This document shows positions 40,681 through 54,800 of a DNA stretch of 64,000 nt, one piece after another. The DNA is from Zoroaster sp. YZ-2022. Its lineage: Eukaryota > Echinodermata > Asteroidea > Forcipulatida > Zoroasteridae. The notes beneath the pieces were generated by a model. The model saw only the letters and a list, made by a program, of their open reading frames with translations. It was not told the DNA's origin and searched no databases. How positions within the stretch are numbered: position 1 is the stretch's first letter; every line of letters begins with the position of its first letter. The stretch covers positions 707,071-771,070 of the forward strand of contig JAQQFT010000023.1 in the NCBI GenBank assembly GCA_029582265.1, in the 5' to 3' direction. Both the position numbers and the translations under genes were made by a program.

Positions 40681-40720
40681 ATTATCCAAATTCAAAATTA
40701 TCCAAATTATCCAAAATATG
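40681..40720 (-). repeat. ATCCAAATT expansion inside a monomer (example of several)
   Basis: Where most monomers read ATCCAAATTCAAAAGTATGG, this one has extra ATTATCCAAATTATCC before AAATATGG. Very similar expansions occur near 42783-42820 (nearly identical), 41624-41658 (shorter), 37195-37232 and 37901-37933 (diverged). Shared sequence and spacing suggest one original expansion that was copied with its monomer through block 3, not independent events. None was seen in block 1, 2 or 4. Confidence 0.8.
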
Positions 40721-43700
40721 GTGTTTTTCTGAAAGGGGAGAACCTACGCTTTAATTTAGATATAACATTATCGGCCTCCCTTGAAAACTTTAAAAGTTAT
40801 TCCCAACCATAGAAATGTTTTTTTTTGTAACACTGTATAGTGCTGTATTGTTTGCGGTGAAACCGCATGCAAGTTGACGGTATTTTACAGAGGGCTATGT
40901 GTCCATGGAGGCCGTTTAAGGTACGAAATAATTATCCAAATTCAAAAGTATGGTGTTTTTCTGAAAGGGGAGAACCTACGATTTAATTTAGATATAAAAT
41001 TATCGACCTCCCTTGAAAACTTTAAAAGTTATTCCCAACCATAGAAATGTTTTTTTTGTAACACTGTATAGTGCTGTATTGTTTGCGGTGAAACCGCATG
41101 CAAGTTGACCGTATTTTACCTAGGGCTATGTGTCCATGGAGGCCGTTTAAGGTACGAAATAATTATCCAAATTCAAAAGTATGGTGTTTTTCTGAAAGGG
41201 GAGAACCTAAGCTTTAATTTAGATATAAAATTATCGGCCTCCCTTGAAAACTTTAAAAGTTATTCCCAACCATAGAAATGTTTTTTTGTAACACTGTATA
41301 GTGCTGTATTGTTTGCGGTGAAACCGCATGCAAGTTGACGGTATTTTACAGAGGGCTATGTGTCCATGGAGGCCGTTTAAGGTACGAAATAATTATCCAA
41401 ATTCAAAAGTATTGTGTTTTTCTGAAAGGGGAGAACCTAAGCTTTAATTTAGATATAAAATTATCGGCCTCCCTTGAAAACTTTAAAAGTTATTCCCAAC
41501 CATAGAAATGTTTTTTGTAACACTGTATAGTGCTGTATTGTTTGCGGTGAAACCGCATGCAAGTTGACCGTATTTTACAGTTTGATATGTGTCCATGGAG
41601 GCCGTTTAAGGTACGAAATAATTATCCAAATTCAAAATTATCCAAATTATCAAGTATGGTGTTTTTCTGAAAGTGGAGAACCTACGCTTTAATTTAGATA
41701 TAAAATTATCGGCCTCCCTTGAAAACTTTAAAAGTTATTCCCAACCATAGAAATGTTTTTTGTAACACTGTATAGTGCTGTATTGTTTGCGGTGAAACCG
41801 CATGCAAGTTGACCGTATTTTACAGAGGGCTATGTGTCCATGGAGGCCGTTTAAGGTACGAAATAATTATCCAAATTCAAAAGTATTGTGTTTTTCTGAA
41901 AGGGGAGAACCTAAGCTTTAATTTAGATATAAAATTATCGGCCTCCCTTGAAAACTTTAAAAGTTATTCCCAACCATAGAAATGTTGTTTTTGTAACACT
42001 GTATAGTGCTGTATTGTTTGCGGTGAAACCGCATGCAAGTTGACGGTATTTTACAGAGGGCTATGTGTCCATGGAGGCCGTTTAAGGTACGAAATAATTA
42101 TCCAAATTCAAAAGTATTGTGTTTTTCTGAAAGGGGAGAACCTAAGCTTTAATTTAGATATAACATTATCGGCCTCCCTTGAAAACTTTAAAAGTTATTC
42201 CCAACCATAGAAATGTTTTTTTTGTAACACTGTATAGTGCTGTATTGTTTGCGGTGAAACCGCATGCAAGTTGACGGTATTTTACAGAGGGCTATATGTG
42301 CATGGAGGCCGTTTAAGGTACGAAATAATTAACCAAATTCAAAAATATGGTGTTTTTTCTGAAATGGGAGAACCTACGCTTTAATTTAGATATACAATTA
42401 TTGACCTCCCTTGAAAACTTTAAAAGTTATTCCCAACCATAGAAATGTTTTTGTAACACTGTATAGTGCTGTATTGTTTGCGGTGAAACCGCATGCAAGT
42501 TGACGGTATTTTACAGAGGGCTATGTGTCCATGGAGGCCGTTTAAGGTACGAAATAATTATCCAAATTCAAAAGTATTGTGTTTTTCTGAAAGGGGAGAA
42601 CCTAAGCTTTAATTTAGATATAAAATTATCGGCCTCCTTGAAAACTTTAAAGTTATTCCCAACCATAGAAATGTTTTTGTAACACTGTATAGTGCTGTAT
42701 TGTTTGCGGTGAAACCGCATGCAAGTTGACAGTATTTACAGAGGATATGTGTCCATGGAGGCCGTTTAAGGTACGAAATAATTATCCAAATTCAAAATTA
42801 TCCAAATTATCCAAAATATGGTGTTTTTCTGAAAGGGAGAACCTACGCTTTAATTTAGATATAAAATTATCGGCCTCCATTCAAAAATTTAAAATTTAAT
42901 CCAAACCATAGAAATGTTTTTTTGTAACACTGTATAGTGCTGTATTGTTTGCGGTGAAACCGCATGCAAGTTGACTGTATTTTACAGAGGGCTATGTGTC
43001 CATGGAGGCCGTTTAAGGTACGAAATAATTATCCAAATTCAAAAGTATTGAGATTTTCTGAAATGGGAGAACCTACGCTTTTATTTAGATATAAAATTAT
43101 CGGCCTCCTTGAAAACTTTAAAAGTTATTCCCAACAATAGAAATGTTTTTTTTGTAACACTGTATAGTGCTGTATTGTTTGCGGTGAAACCGCATGTAAG
43201 TTGACGGTATTTTACAGAGGGCTATGTGTCCATGGAGGCCGTTTAAGGTACGAACTAATTATCCAAATTCAAAAGTATGGTGTTTTTCTGAAAGCGGAGA
43301 ACCTAAGCTTTAATTTAGATATAAAATTATCGGCCTCCCTTGAAAACTTTAAAAGTTATTCCCAACCCTAGAAATGTTTTTTTGTAATACTGTATAGTGC
43401 TGTATTGTTTGCGGTGAAACCGCATGCAAGTTGACAGTATTTTACAGAGGGCTATGTGTCCATGGAGGCCGTTTAAGGTACGAAATAATTATCCAAATTC
43501 AAAAGTATTGTGTTTTTCTGAAAGGGAGAACCTAAGCTTTAATTTAGATATAAAATTATCGGCCTCTCTTGAAAACTTTAAAAGTTATTCCCAACCATAG
43601 AAATGCTTTTTTTTGTAACACTGTATAGTGCTGTATTGTTTGCGGTGAAACCGCATGCAAGTTGACAGTATTTTACAGAGGGCTATATGTCCATGGAGGC

Positions 43701-44640
43701 CGTTTAAGGTACGAAATAATTATCCAAATTCAAAAGTATGGTGTTTTTCTGAAAGGGGAGAACCTACGCTTTAATTTAGATATATAATTATCGGCCTCCC
43801 TTGCAAAAGTTTACAGTTATTCCCAACCAGTGAACAGTTTTCTTTGTAACACTGTATAGTGCTGTATTGTTTGCGGTGAAACCGCATGCAAGTTGACCGT
43901 ATTTTACAGAGGGCTATGTGTCCATGGAGGCCGTTTAAGGTACGAAATAATTATCCAAATTCAAAAGTATGGTGTTTTTCTGAAAAGGGAGAACCTAAGC
44001 TTTAATTTAGATATAAAATTATCGGCCTCCCTTGAAAACTTTAAAAGTTATTCCCAACCACAGAAATGTTTTTTGTAACACTGTATAGTGCTGTATTGTT
44101 TGCGGTGAAACCGCATGCAAGTTGACGGTATTTTACAGAGGGCTATATGTGCATGGAGGCCGTTTAAGGTACGAAATAATTATCCAAATTCAAAAGTATG
44201 GTGTTTTTCTGAAAGGGGAGAACCTAAGCTTTAATTTAGATATAAAATTATCGGCCACCCTTGAAAACGTTAAAGGTTATTCCCAACAATAGAAATGTTT
44301 TTTTGTAACACTGTATAGTGCTGTATTGTTTGCGGTGAAACCGCATGCAAGTTGACAATATTTTACAGAGGGCTATGTGTCCATGGAGGCCGTTTAAGGT
44401 ACGAAATAATTATCCAAATTCAAAAGTATTGTGTTTTTCTGAAAGGGAGAACCTAAGCTTTAATTTAGATATAAAATTATCGGCCTCCCTTGAAAACTTT
44501 AAAAGTTATTCCCAACCATAGAAATGTTTTTTTTGTAACACTGTATAGTGCTGTATTGTTTGCGGTGAAACCGCATGCAAGTTGACGGTATTTTACAGAG
44601 GGCTATATGTCCATGGAGGCCGTTTAAGGTACGAAATAAT

Positions 44641-44685
44641 TATCCAAATTCAAATCCAAATCCATATCCAAATCCAAATCGTAGG
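44641..44685 (-). repeat. CCAAAT-type microsatellite within a monomer
   Basis: The monomer has an array of about five ATCCAA/CCAAAT hexamers, with one CCATAT interruption, where the family usually has ATCCAAATTCAAAAGTATGG. The normal AAAAGTATGGTG sequence is missing. This is the furthest expanded form of the same unstable site. The following part of the monomer is also more diverged than usual (GTTATAAAATTATCCACC). Confidence 0.8.
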
Positions 44686-47600
44686 TTTTTCTGAAAGGGG
44701 GGAATCTAAGCTTTAATTTAGTTATAAAATTATCCACCTCCCATGAAAACTTTAAAAGTTATTCCCAACAATAAAAATGTTTTGTTGTAACACTGTATAG
44801 TGCTGTATTGTTTTCGGTGAAACCGCATGCAAGTTGACGGTATTTTACAGAGGGCTATGTGTCCATGGAGGCCGTTTAAGGTACGAAATAATTATCCAAA
44901 TTCAAAAGTATGGTGTTTTTCTGAAAGGGAAAAACCCAACTCATTATTGTAGTTATAAAATTATCGTCCTCCCGTGAAAAGTTTAAAAGTTATTCCCAAC
45001 CATAGAAATGTTTTTGTAACACTGTATAGTGCTGTATTGTTTGCGGTGAAACCGCATGCAAGTTGACAGTATTTTACAGAGGGCTATGTGTCCATGGAGG
45101 CCGTTTAAGGTACGAAATAATTATCCAAATTCAAAAGTATGGTGTTTTTCTGAAAGGGAGAACCTAAGCTTTAATTTAGATATAAAATTATCGGCCTCCT
45201 TGAAAACTTTAAAAGTTATTCCCAACCATAGAAATGTTTTTTGTAACACTGTATAGTGCTGTATTGTTTGCGGTGAAACCGCATGCAAGTTGACAGTATT
45301 TTACAGAGGGCTATGTGTCCATGGAGGCCGTTTAAGGTACGAAATAATTATCCAAATTCAAAAGTATTGTGTTTTTCTGAAAAGGAGAACCTAAGCTTTA
45401 ATTTAGATATAAAATTATCGGCCTCCCTTGAAAACTTTAAAAGTTATTCCCAACCATAGAAATGTTAAGATATGTAACACTGTATAGTGCTGTATTGTTT
45501 GCGGTGAAACCGCATGCAAGTTGACGGTATTTTACAGAGGGCTATGTGTCCATGGAGGCCGTTTAAGGTACGAAATAATTATCCAAATTCAAAAATTATG
45601 GTGTTTTCTGAAAGTGGAGAACCTACGCTTTAATTTAGATATAAAATTATCGGCCTCCCTTGAAAACTTTAAAGTTATTCCCAACCATAGAAATGTTTTT
45701 TTTGTAACACTGTATAGTGCTGTATTGTTTGCGGTGAAACCGCATGCAAGTTGACGGTATTTTACAGAGGGCTATGTGTCCATGGAGGCCGTTTAAGGTA
45801 CGAAATAATTATCCAAATTCAAAAGTATTGTGTTTTTCTGAAAGGGGAGAACCTAAGCTTTAATTTAGATATAACATTATCGGCCTCCCTTGAAAACTTT
45901 AAAAGTTATTCCCAACCATAGAAATGTTTTTTTGTAACACTGTATAGTGCTGTATTGTTTGCGGTGAAACCGCATGCAAGTTGACGGTATTTTACAGAGG
46001 GCTATATGTGCATGGAGGCCGTTTAAGGTACGAAATAATTAACCAAATTCAAAAGTATGGTGTTTTTCTGAAAGGGGAGAACCTACGCTTTAATTTAGAT
46101 ATACAATTATCGACCTCCCTTGAAAACTTTAAAAGTTATTCCCAACCATAGAAATGTTTTTTGTAACACTGTATAGTGCTGTATTGTTTGCGGTGAAACC
46201 GCATGCAAGTTGACGGTATTTTACAGAGGGCTATGTGTCCATGGAGGCCGTTTAAGGTACGAAATAATTATCCAAATTCAAAAGTATTGTGTTTTCTGAA
46301 AGGGAGAACCTAAGCTTTAATTTAGATATAAAATTATCGGCCTCCTTGAAAACTTTAAAAGTTATTCCCAACCATAGAAATGTTTTTTTGTAACACTGTA
46401 TAGTGCTGTATTGTTTGCGGTGAAACCGCATGCAAGTTGACCGTATTTTACAGAGGGCTATGTGTCCATGGAGGCCGTTTAAGGTACGAAATAATTATCC
46501 AAATTCAAAAGTATGGTGTTTTTCTGAAAGGGAAGAACCTAAGCTTTAATTTAGATATAAAATTATCGGCCTCCCTTGAAAACTTTAAAAGTTATTCCCA
46601 ACCATAGAAATGTTTTTTGTAACACTGTATAGTGCTGTATTGTTTGCGGTGAAACCGCATGCAAGTTGACGGTATTTTACAGAGGGCTATGTGTCCATGG
46701 AGGCCGTTTAAGGTACGAAATAATTATCCAAATTCAAAAGTATGGTGTTTTTCTGAAAGGGAGAACCTAAGCTTTAATTTAGATATAAAATTATCGGCCT
46801 CCTTGAAAACTTTAAAAGTTATTCCCAACCATAGAAATGTTTTTTGTAACACTGTATAGTGCTGTATTGTTTGCGGTGAAACCGCATGCAAGTTGACGGT
46901 ATTTTACAGAGGGCTATATGTGCATGGAGGCCGTTTAAGGTACGAAATAATTAACCAAATTCAAAAGTATGGTGTTTTTTCTGAAAGGGGAGAACCTACG
47001 CTTTAATTTAGATATACAATTATCGACCTCCCTTGAAAACTTTAAAAGTTATTCCCAACCATAGAAATGTTTTTGTGTAACACTGTATAGTGCTGTATTG
47101 TTTGCGGTGAAACCGCATGCAAGTTGACGGTATTTTACAGAGGGCTATGTGTCCATGGAGGCCGTTTAAGGTACGAAATAATTATCCAAATTCAAAAGTA
47201 TGGTGTTTTTCTGAAAGCGGAGAACCTAAGCTTTAATTTAGATATAAAATTATCGGCCTCCTTGAAAACTTTAAAAGTTATTCCCAACCATAGAAATGTT
47301 TTTTTGTAACACTGTATAGTGCTGTATTGTTTGCGGTGAAACCGCATGCAAGTTGACGGTATTTTACAGAGGGCTATGTGTCCATGGAGGCCGTTTAAGG
47401 TACGAAATAATTATCCAAATTCAAAAGTATTGTGTTTTTCTGAAAGGGAGAACCCTAAGCTTTAATTTAGATATAAAATTATCGGCCTCCCTTGAAAACT
47501 TTAAAGTTATTCCCAACCATAGAAATGTTTTTGTAACACTGTATAGTGCTGTATTGTTTGCGGTGAAACCGCATGCAAGTTGACGGTATTTTACAGAGGG

Positions 47601-50600
47601 CTATGTGTCCATGGAGGCCGTTTAAGGTACGAAATAATTATCCAAATTCAAAAGTATGGTGTTTTTCTGAAATGGGAGAACCTACGCTTTAATTTAGATA
47701 TAAAATTATCGGCCTCCCTTGAAAACTTTAAAAGTTATTCCCAACCATAGAAATGTTTTTTTTGTAACACTGTATAGTGCTGTATTGTTTGCGGTGAAAC
47801 CGCATGCAAGTTGACAGTATTTTACAGAGGGCTATGTGTCCATGGAGGCCGTTTAAGGTACGAAATAATTATCCAAATTCAAAAGTATGGTGTTTTTCTG
47901 AAAGGGGAGAACCTACGCTTTAATTTAGATATAAAATTATCGACCTCCCTTGAAAACTTTAAAAGTTATTCCCAACCATAGAAATGTTTTTTTGTAACAC
48001 TGTATAGTGCTGTATTGTTTGCGGTGAAACCGCATGCAAGTTGACCGTATTTTACAGAGGGCTAAGTGTCCATGGAGGCCGTTTAAGGTACGAAATAATT
48101 ATCCAAATTCAAAAGTATGGTGTTTTCTGAAGAGAACCTAAGCTTTAATTTAGATATAACATTATCGGCCTCCCTTGAAAACTTTAAAGTTATTCCCAAC
48201 CATAGAATGTTTTTTGTAACACTGTATAGTGCTGTATTGTTTGCGGTGAAACCGCATGCAAGTTGACAGTATTTTACAGAGTGCTATATGTTCATGGAGG
48301 CCGTTTAAGGTACGAAATAATTATCCAAATTAAAAACTATGGTTTTTTTCTTAAATGGGAGACCCTACGCTTTAATTTATTTATAAAATTTTAGACCTCC
48401 CTTGAAAACTTTTAAAGTTATTCCCAACCTTAGTAATGTTCTTTTTTTTATCTCTGTATAGTGCTGTATTGTTTGCGGTGAAACCGAATGCAAGTTGACA
48501 GTATTTTACAGAGTGCTATGTGTCCATGGAGGCCGTTTAAGGTACGAAATAATTATCCAAATTCAAAAGTATGGTGTTTTCTGAAAGGGAGAACCTACGC
48601 TTTAATTTAGATATAAAATTATCGACCTCCCTTGAAAACTTTAAAGTTATTCACAACAATAGAAATGTTTTGTGTAACACTGTATAGTGCTGTATTGTTT
48701 GCGGTGAAACCGCATGCAAGTTGACGGTATTTTACAGAGGGCTATGTGTCCATGGAGGCCGTTTAAGGTACGAAATAATTATCCAAATTCAAAAGTATTG
48801 TGTTTTTCTGAAATGGGAGAACCTAAGCTTTAATTTAGATATAAAATTATCGGCCTCCCTTGAAAACTTTAAAAGTTATTCCCAACCATAGAAATGTTTT
48901 TTGTGTAACACTGTATAGTGCTGTATTGTTTGCGGTGAAACCGCATGCAAGTTGACGGTATTTTACAGAGGGCTATGTGTCCATGGAGGCCGTTTAAGGT
49001 ACGAAATAATTATCCAAATTCAAAAGTATGGTGTTTTTCTGAAAGGGGAGAACCTAAGCTTTAATTTAGATATAAAATTATCGGCCTCCCTTGAAAACTT
49101 TAAAAGTTATTCCCAACCATAGAAATGTTTTTTTTGTAACACTGTATAGTGCTGTATTGTTTGCGGTGAAACCGCATGCAAGTTGACGGTATTTTACAGA
49201 GGGCTATGTGTCCATGGAGGCCGTTTAAGGTACGAAATAATTATCCAAATTCAAAAGTATGGTGTTTTTCTGAAAAGGGAGAACCTACGCTTTAATTTAG
49301 ATATAAAATTATCGGCCTCCCTTGAAAACTTTAAAAGTTATTCCCAACCATAGAAATATTTTTTGTAACACTGTATAGTGCTGTATTGTTTGCGGTGAAA
49401 CCGCATGCAAGTTGACGGTATTTTACAGAGGGCTATGTGTCCATGGAGGCCGTTTATATAACAAAATAATTATCCAAATTCAAAAGTATGGTGTTTTTCT
49501 GAAAGGGGAGAACCTAAGCTTTAATTTAGATATAAAATTATCGGCCTCCCTTGAAAACTTTAAAAGTTATTCCCAACCATATATATATTTTTTGTAAAAC
49601 TGTATAGTGCTGTATTGTTTGCGGTGAAACCGCATGCAAGTTGACTGTATTTACAGAGGGCTATGTGTCCATGGAGGCCGTTTAAGGTACGAAATAATTA
49701 TCCAAATTCAAAAGTATGGTGTTTTTCTGAAATGGGAGAACCTACGCTTTAATTTAGATATAAAATTATCGACCTCCCTTGAAAACTTTAAAAGTTATTC
49801 CCAACCATAGAAATGTTTTTTTGTAACACTGTATAGTGCTGTATTGTTTGCGGTGAAACCGCATGCAAGTTGACGGTATTTTACAGAGGGCTATGTGTCC
49901 ATGGAGGCCGTTTAAGGTACGAAATAATTATCCAAATTCAAAAGTATGGTGTTTTTCTGAAAGGGGAGAACCTAAGCTTTAATTTAGATATAAAATTATC
50001 TGCCTCCCTTGAAAACTTTTAAAGTTATTCCCAACAATATAAATGTTTTTATGTAACACTGTATAGTGCTGTATTGTTTGCGGTGTAACCGGTTGCAAGT
50101 TTACGGTATTTTACAGAGGGCTATGTGTCCATGGAGGCCGTTTAAGGTACGAAATAATTATCCAAATTCAAAAGTATTGTGTTTTTCTGAAAGGGATAAT
50201 CTTAGCTTTAATTTAGATATAAAATTATCGGCCTCCCTTGAAAACTTTAAAAGTTATTCCCAACCATAGAAATGTTTTTTGTAACACTGTATAGTGCTGT
50301 ATTGTTTGCGGTGAAACCGCATGCAAGTTGACGGTATTTTACAGAGGGCTATGTGTCCATGGAGGCCGTTTAAGGTACGAAATAATTATCCAAATTCAAA
50401 AGTATGGTGTTTTTCTGAAAGGGAGAACCTAAGCTTTAATTTAGATATAAAATTATCGGCCTCCTTGAAAACTTTAAAAGTTATTCCCAACCATAGAAAT
50501 GTTTTTTTTTGTAACACTGTATAGTGCTGTATTGTTTGCGGTGAAACCGCATGCAAGTTGACAGTATTTTACAGAGGGCTATGTGTCCATGGAGGCCGTT

Positions 50601-51317
50601 TAAGGTACGAAATAATTATCCAAATTCATAAAGTATGGTGTTTTTCTGAAGGGAGAACCTAACGCTTTAATTTAGATATAAAATTATCGGCCTCCTTGAA
50701 AACTTTAAAGTTATTCCCAACCATAGAAATGTTTTTGTAACACTGTATAGTGCTGTATTGTTTGCGGTGAAACCGCATGCAAGTTGACAGTATTTTACAG
50801 AGGGCTATGTGTCCATGGAGGCCGTTTAAGGTACGAAATAATTATCCAAATTCAAACGTATGGTGTTTTTCAGAAAGGGAGAACCTACGCTTTAATTTAG
50901 ATATAAAATGATCGGCCTCCCTTGAAAACTTTAAAGTTATTCCCAACCATAGAAATGTTTTTTTGTAACACTGTATAGTGCTGTATTGTTTGCGGTGAAA
51001 CCGCATGCAAGTTGACGGTATTTTACAGAGGGCTATGTGTCCATGGAGGCCGTTTAAGGTACGAAATAATTATCCAAATTCAAAAGTATGGTGTTTTTCT
51101 GAAAAGGGAGAACCTACGCTTTAATTTAGATACAAAATTATCGGCCTCCCTTGAAAACTTTAAAGTTATTCCCAACCATAGAAATGTTTTTTTGTAACAC
51201 TGTATAGTGCTGTATTGTTTGCGGTGAAACCGCATGCAAGTTGACGGTATTTTACAGAGGGCTATGTGTCCATGGAGGCCGTTTAAGGTACGAAATAATT
51301 TAAACAAAAAAATTTGG

Positions 51318-51817
51318 NNNNNNNNNNNNNNNNNNNNNNNNNNNNNNNNNNNNNNNNNNNNNNNNNNNNNNNNNNNNNNNNNNNNNNNNNNNNNNNNNNN
51401 NNNNNNNNNNNNNNNNNNNNNNNNNNNNNNNNNNNNNNNNNNNNNNNNNNNNNNNNNNNNNNNNNNNNNNNNNNNNNNNNNNNNNNNNNNNNNNNNNNNN
51501 NNNNNNNNNNNNNNNNNNNNNNNNNNNNNNNNNNNNNNNNNNNNNNNNNNNNNNNNNNNNNNNNNNNNNNNNNNNNNNNNNNNNNNNNNNNNNNNNNNNN
51601 NNNNNNNNNNNNNNNNNNNNNNNNNNNNNNNNNNNNNNNNNNNNNNNNNNNNNNNNNNNNNNNNNNNNNNNNNNNNNNNNNNNNNNNNNNNNNNNNNNNN
51701 NNNNNNNNNNNNNNNNNNNNNNNNNNNNNNNNNNNNNNNNNNNNNNNNNNNNNNNNNNNNNNNNNNNNNNNNNNNNNNNNNNNNNNNNNNNNNNNNNNNN
51801 NNNNNNNNNNNNNNNNN
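51318..51817. other. Assembly gap 3 (500 N)
   Basis: Exactly 500 unknown bases. Satellite on both sides is in the same reverse orientation. The edges are low-complexity and unlike a clean monomer (TTTAAACAAAAAAATTTGG on the left, AAAAAATTTTTTT on the right), typical of contig ends. Confidence 0.98.
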
Positions 51818-54800
51818 AAAAAATTTTTTTAGATATAAAATTATCGGCCTCCCTTGAAAACTTTAAAAGTTATTCCCAACCCTAGAAATGTTTTTTTGTG
51901 TAACACTGTAATAGTGCTGTATTGTTTGCGGTGAAACCGCATGCAAGTTGACGGTATTTTACAGAGGGCTTGTGTCCATGGAGGCCGTTTAAGGTACGAA
52001 ATAATTATCCAAATTTCAAAAGTATGGTGTTTTTCTGAAAGGGGAGAACCTACGCTTTAATTTAGATATAAAATTATCGGCCTCCCTTGAAAACTTTAAA
52101 AGTTATTCCCAACCATAGAAATGTTTTTTTTGTAACACTGTATAGTGCTGTATTGTTTGCGGTGAAACCGCATGGAAGTTGACCGTATTTTACAGAGGGC
52201 TACGTGTCCATGGAGGCCGTTTAAGGTACGAAATAATTATCCAAATTCAAAAGTATGGTGTTTTTCTGAAAGGGGAGAACCTACGCTTTAATTTAGATAT
52301 AAAATTATCGACCTTCCTTGAAAACTTTAAAAGTTATTCCCAACCATAGAAATGTTTTTGTAACACTGTATAGTGTTGTATTGTTTGCGGTGAAACCGCA
52401 TGCAAGTTGACGGTATTTTACAGAGGGCTATGTGTCCATGGAGGCCGTTTAAGGTACGAAATAATTATCCAAATTCAAAAGTATGGTGTTTTTCTGAAAG
52501 GGAGAACCTACGCTTTAATTTAGATATAACAAAATCGGACTCCCTTGAAAACTTTAAAAGATATTCACAACCATAGAAATGTTTTTTGTAACACTGTATA
52601 GTGTTGTATTGTTTGCGGTGAAACCGCATGGAAGTTGACCTTATTTACAGAGGGCTATGTGTCCATGGAGGCCGTTTAAGGTACGAAATATTTATCCAAA
52701 TTCAAAAGTATCGTGTTTTTCTGAAGGGGAGAACCTACGCTTTAATTTAGATATAAAATTATCGACCTCCTTGAAAACTTTAAAAGTTATTCCCAACCAT
52801 AGAAATGTTTTTTTTTTGTAACACTGTATAGTGCTGTATTGTTTGCGGTGAAACCGCATGCAAGTTGACGGTATTTTACAGAGGGCTATGTGTCCATGGA
52901 GGCCGTTTAAGGTACGAAATAATTATCCAAATTCAAAAGTATGGTGTTTTTCTGAAAGGGGAGAACCTACGCTTTAATTTAGATATAAAATTATCGGCCT
53001 CCCTTGAAAACTTTAAAAGTTATTCCCAACCCTAGAAATGTTTTTTTGTGTAACACTGTAATAGTGCTGTATTGTTTGCGGTGAAACCGCATGGAAGTTG
53101 ACCGTATTTTACAGAGGGCTAAGTGTCCATGGAGGCCGTTTAAGGTACGAAATAATTATCCAAATTCAAAAGTATGTTGTTTTTCTGAAAGGGGAGAACC
53201 TACGCTTTAATTTAGATATAAAATTATCGACCTCCCTTGAAAACTTTAAAAGTTATTCCCAACCATAGAAATGTTTTTTTTGGTAACACTGTATAGTGCT
53301 GTATTGTTTGCGGTGAAACCGCATGCAAGTTGACGGTATTTTACAGAGGGCTATGTGTCCATGGAGGCCGTTTAAGGTACGAAATAATTATCCAAATTCA
53401 AAAGTATGGTGTTTTTCTGAAAGGGGAGAACCTACGCTTTAATTTAGATATAAAATTATCGGCCTCCCTTGAAAACTTTAAAAGTTATTCCCAACCATAG
53501 AAATGTTTTTTGTAACACTGTATAGTGCTGTATTGTTTGCGGTGAAACAGCATGCAAGTTGACCGTATTTTACAGAGGGCTACGTGTCCATGGAGGCCGT
53601 TTAAGGTACGAAATAATTATCCAAATTCAAAAGTATGGTGTTTTTCTGAAAGGCGAGAACCTACGCTTTAATTTAGATATAAAATTATCGGCCTCCCTTG
53701 AAAACTTTAAAAGTTATTCCCAACCCTAGAAATGTTTTTTTTGTAACACTGTATAGTGCTGTATTGTTTGCGGTGAAACCGCATGCAAGTTGACGGTATT
53801 TTACAGAGGGCTATGTGTCCATGGAGGCCGTTTAAGGTACGAAATAATTATCCAAATTCAAAAGTATGGTGTTTTTCTGAAAGGGGAGAACCTACGCTTT
53901 AATTTAGATATAAAATTATCGGCCCCCCTTGAAAACTTTAAAAGTTATTCCCAACCCTAGAAATGTTTTTTTTGTAACACTGTATAGTGCTGTATTGTTT
54001 GCGGTGAAACCGCATGGAAGTTGACCGTATTTTACAGAGGGCTATGTGTCCATGGAGGCCGTTTAAGGTACGAAATAATTATCCAAATTCAAAAGTATGG
54101 TGTTTTTCTGAAAGGGGAGAACCTACGCTTTAATTTAGATATAAAATTATCGGCCTCCCTTGAAAACTTTAAAAGTTATTCCCAACCATAGAAATGTTTT
54201 TTTTGTAACACTGTATAGTGCTGTATTGTTTGCGGTGAAACCGCATGGAAGTTGACCGTATTTTACAGAGGGCTAAGTGTCCATGGAGGCCGTTTAAGGT
54301 ACGAAATAATTATCCATATTCAACCGTGGTTTTTTTCTGAAAGGGGAGAACCTACGCTTTAATTTAGATATAAAATTATCGACCTACCTTGAAAACTTTA
54401 AAAGTTATTCCCAACCATAGAAATGTTTTTTTTGTAACACTGTATAGTGCTGTATTGTTTGCGGTGAAACCGCATGCAAGTTGACGGTATTTTACAGAGG
54501 GCTATGTGTCCATGGAGGCCGTTTAAGGTACGAAATAATTATCCAAATTCAAAAGTATGGTGTTTTTCTGAAAGGGGAGAACCTACGCTTTAATTTAGAT
54601 ATAAAATTATCGGCCTCCCTTGAAAACTTTAAAAGTTATTCCCAACCATAGAAATGTTGTTTTTGTAACACTGTAATAGTGCTGTATTGTTTGCGGTGAA
54701 ACCGCATGCAAGTTGACGGTGTTTTACAGAGGGCTGTGTCCATGGAGGCCGTTTAAGGTACGAAATAATTATCCAAATTCAAAAGTATGGTGTTTTTCTG

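Larger units (their letters stand above)
35544..46914 (-). repeat. Recurrent marked monomer (ATATGTGCATGG variant) in block 3
   Basis: The plus-strand string CTATATGTGCATGG, replacing CTATGTGTCCATGG, begins at 35544, 36697, 38331, 39020, 39715, 40178, 42292, 44143, 46002 and 46914. Spacings are near multiples of 231: about 5, 7, 3, 3, 2, 9, 8, 8 and 4 monomers. Most copies also carry AATTAACCAAATTC, ATGGGAGAACC and ATACAATTATTGACC. The preceding monomer often carries AGTATTGTG and ATAACATTATCGG. A linked two-monomer cassette has therefore been spread as a unit, which is an irregular higher-order repeat. Confidence 0.85.
32885..51317 (-). repeat. Satellite array block 3, reverse orientation
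   Basis: About 80 tandem monomers of the same family on the opposite strand. In plus-strand reading, GTAACACTGTATAGTGCTGT, TTGCGGTGAAACCGCATGC, GAGGGCTATGTGTCCATGG, GGCCGTTTAAGGTACG and CTTTAATTTAGATATAAAAT recur about every 231 bp. GCTATGTGTCC replaces the block 1 and 2 state GCTAAGTGTCC. Two states of one site alternate irregularly: CCTAAGCTTTAA (HindIII site kept) and CCTACGCTTTAA (site lost). A marked monomer with ATATGTGCATGG and another with an internal ATCCAAATT expansion recur through the block. Short clusters of substitutions occur near 37150-37200, 42870-42905, 44690-44960 and 48330-48460. Confidence 0.97.
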
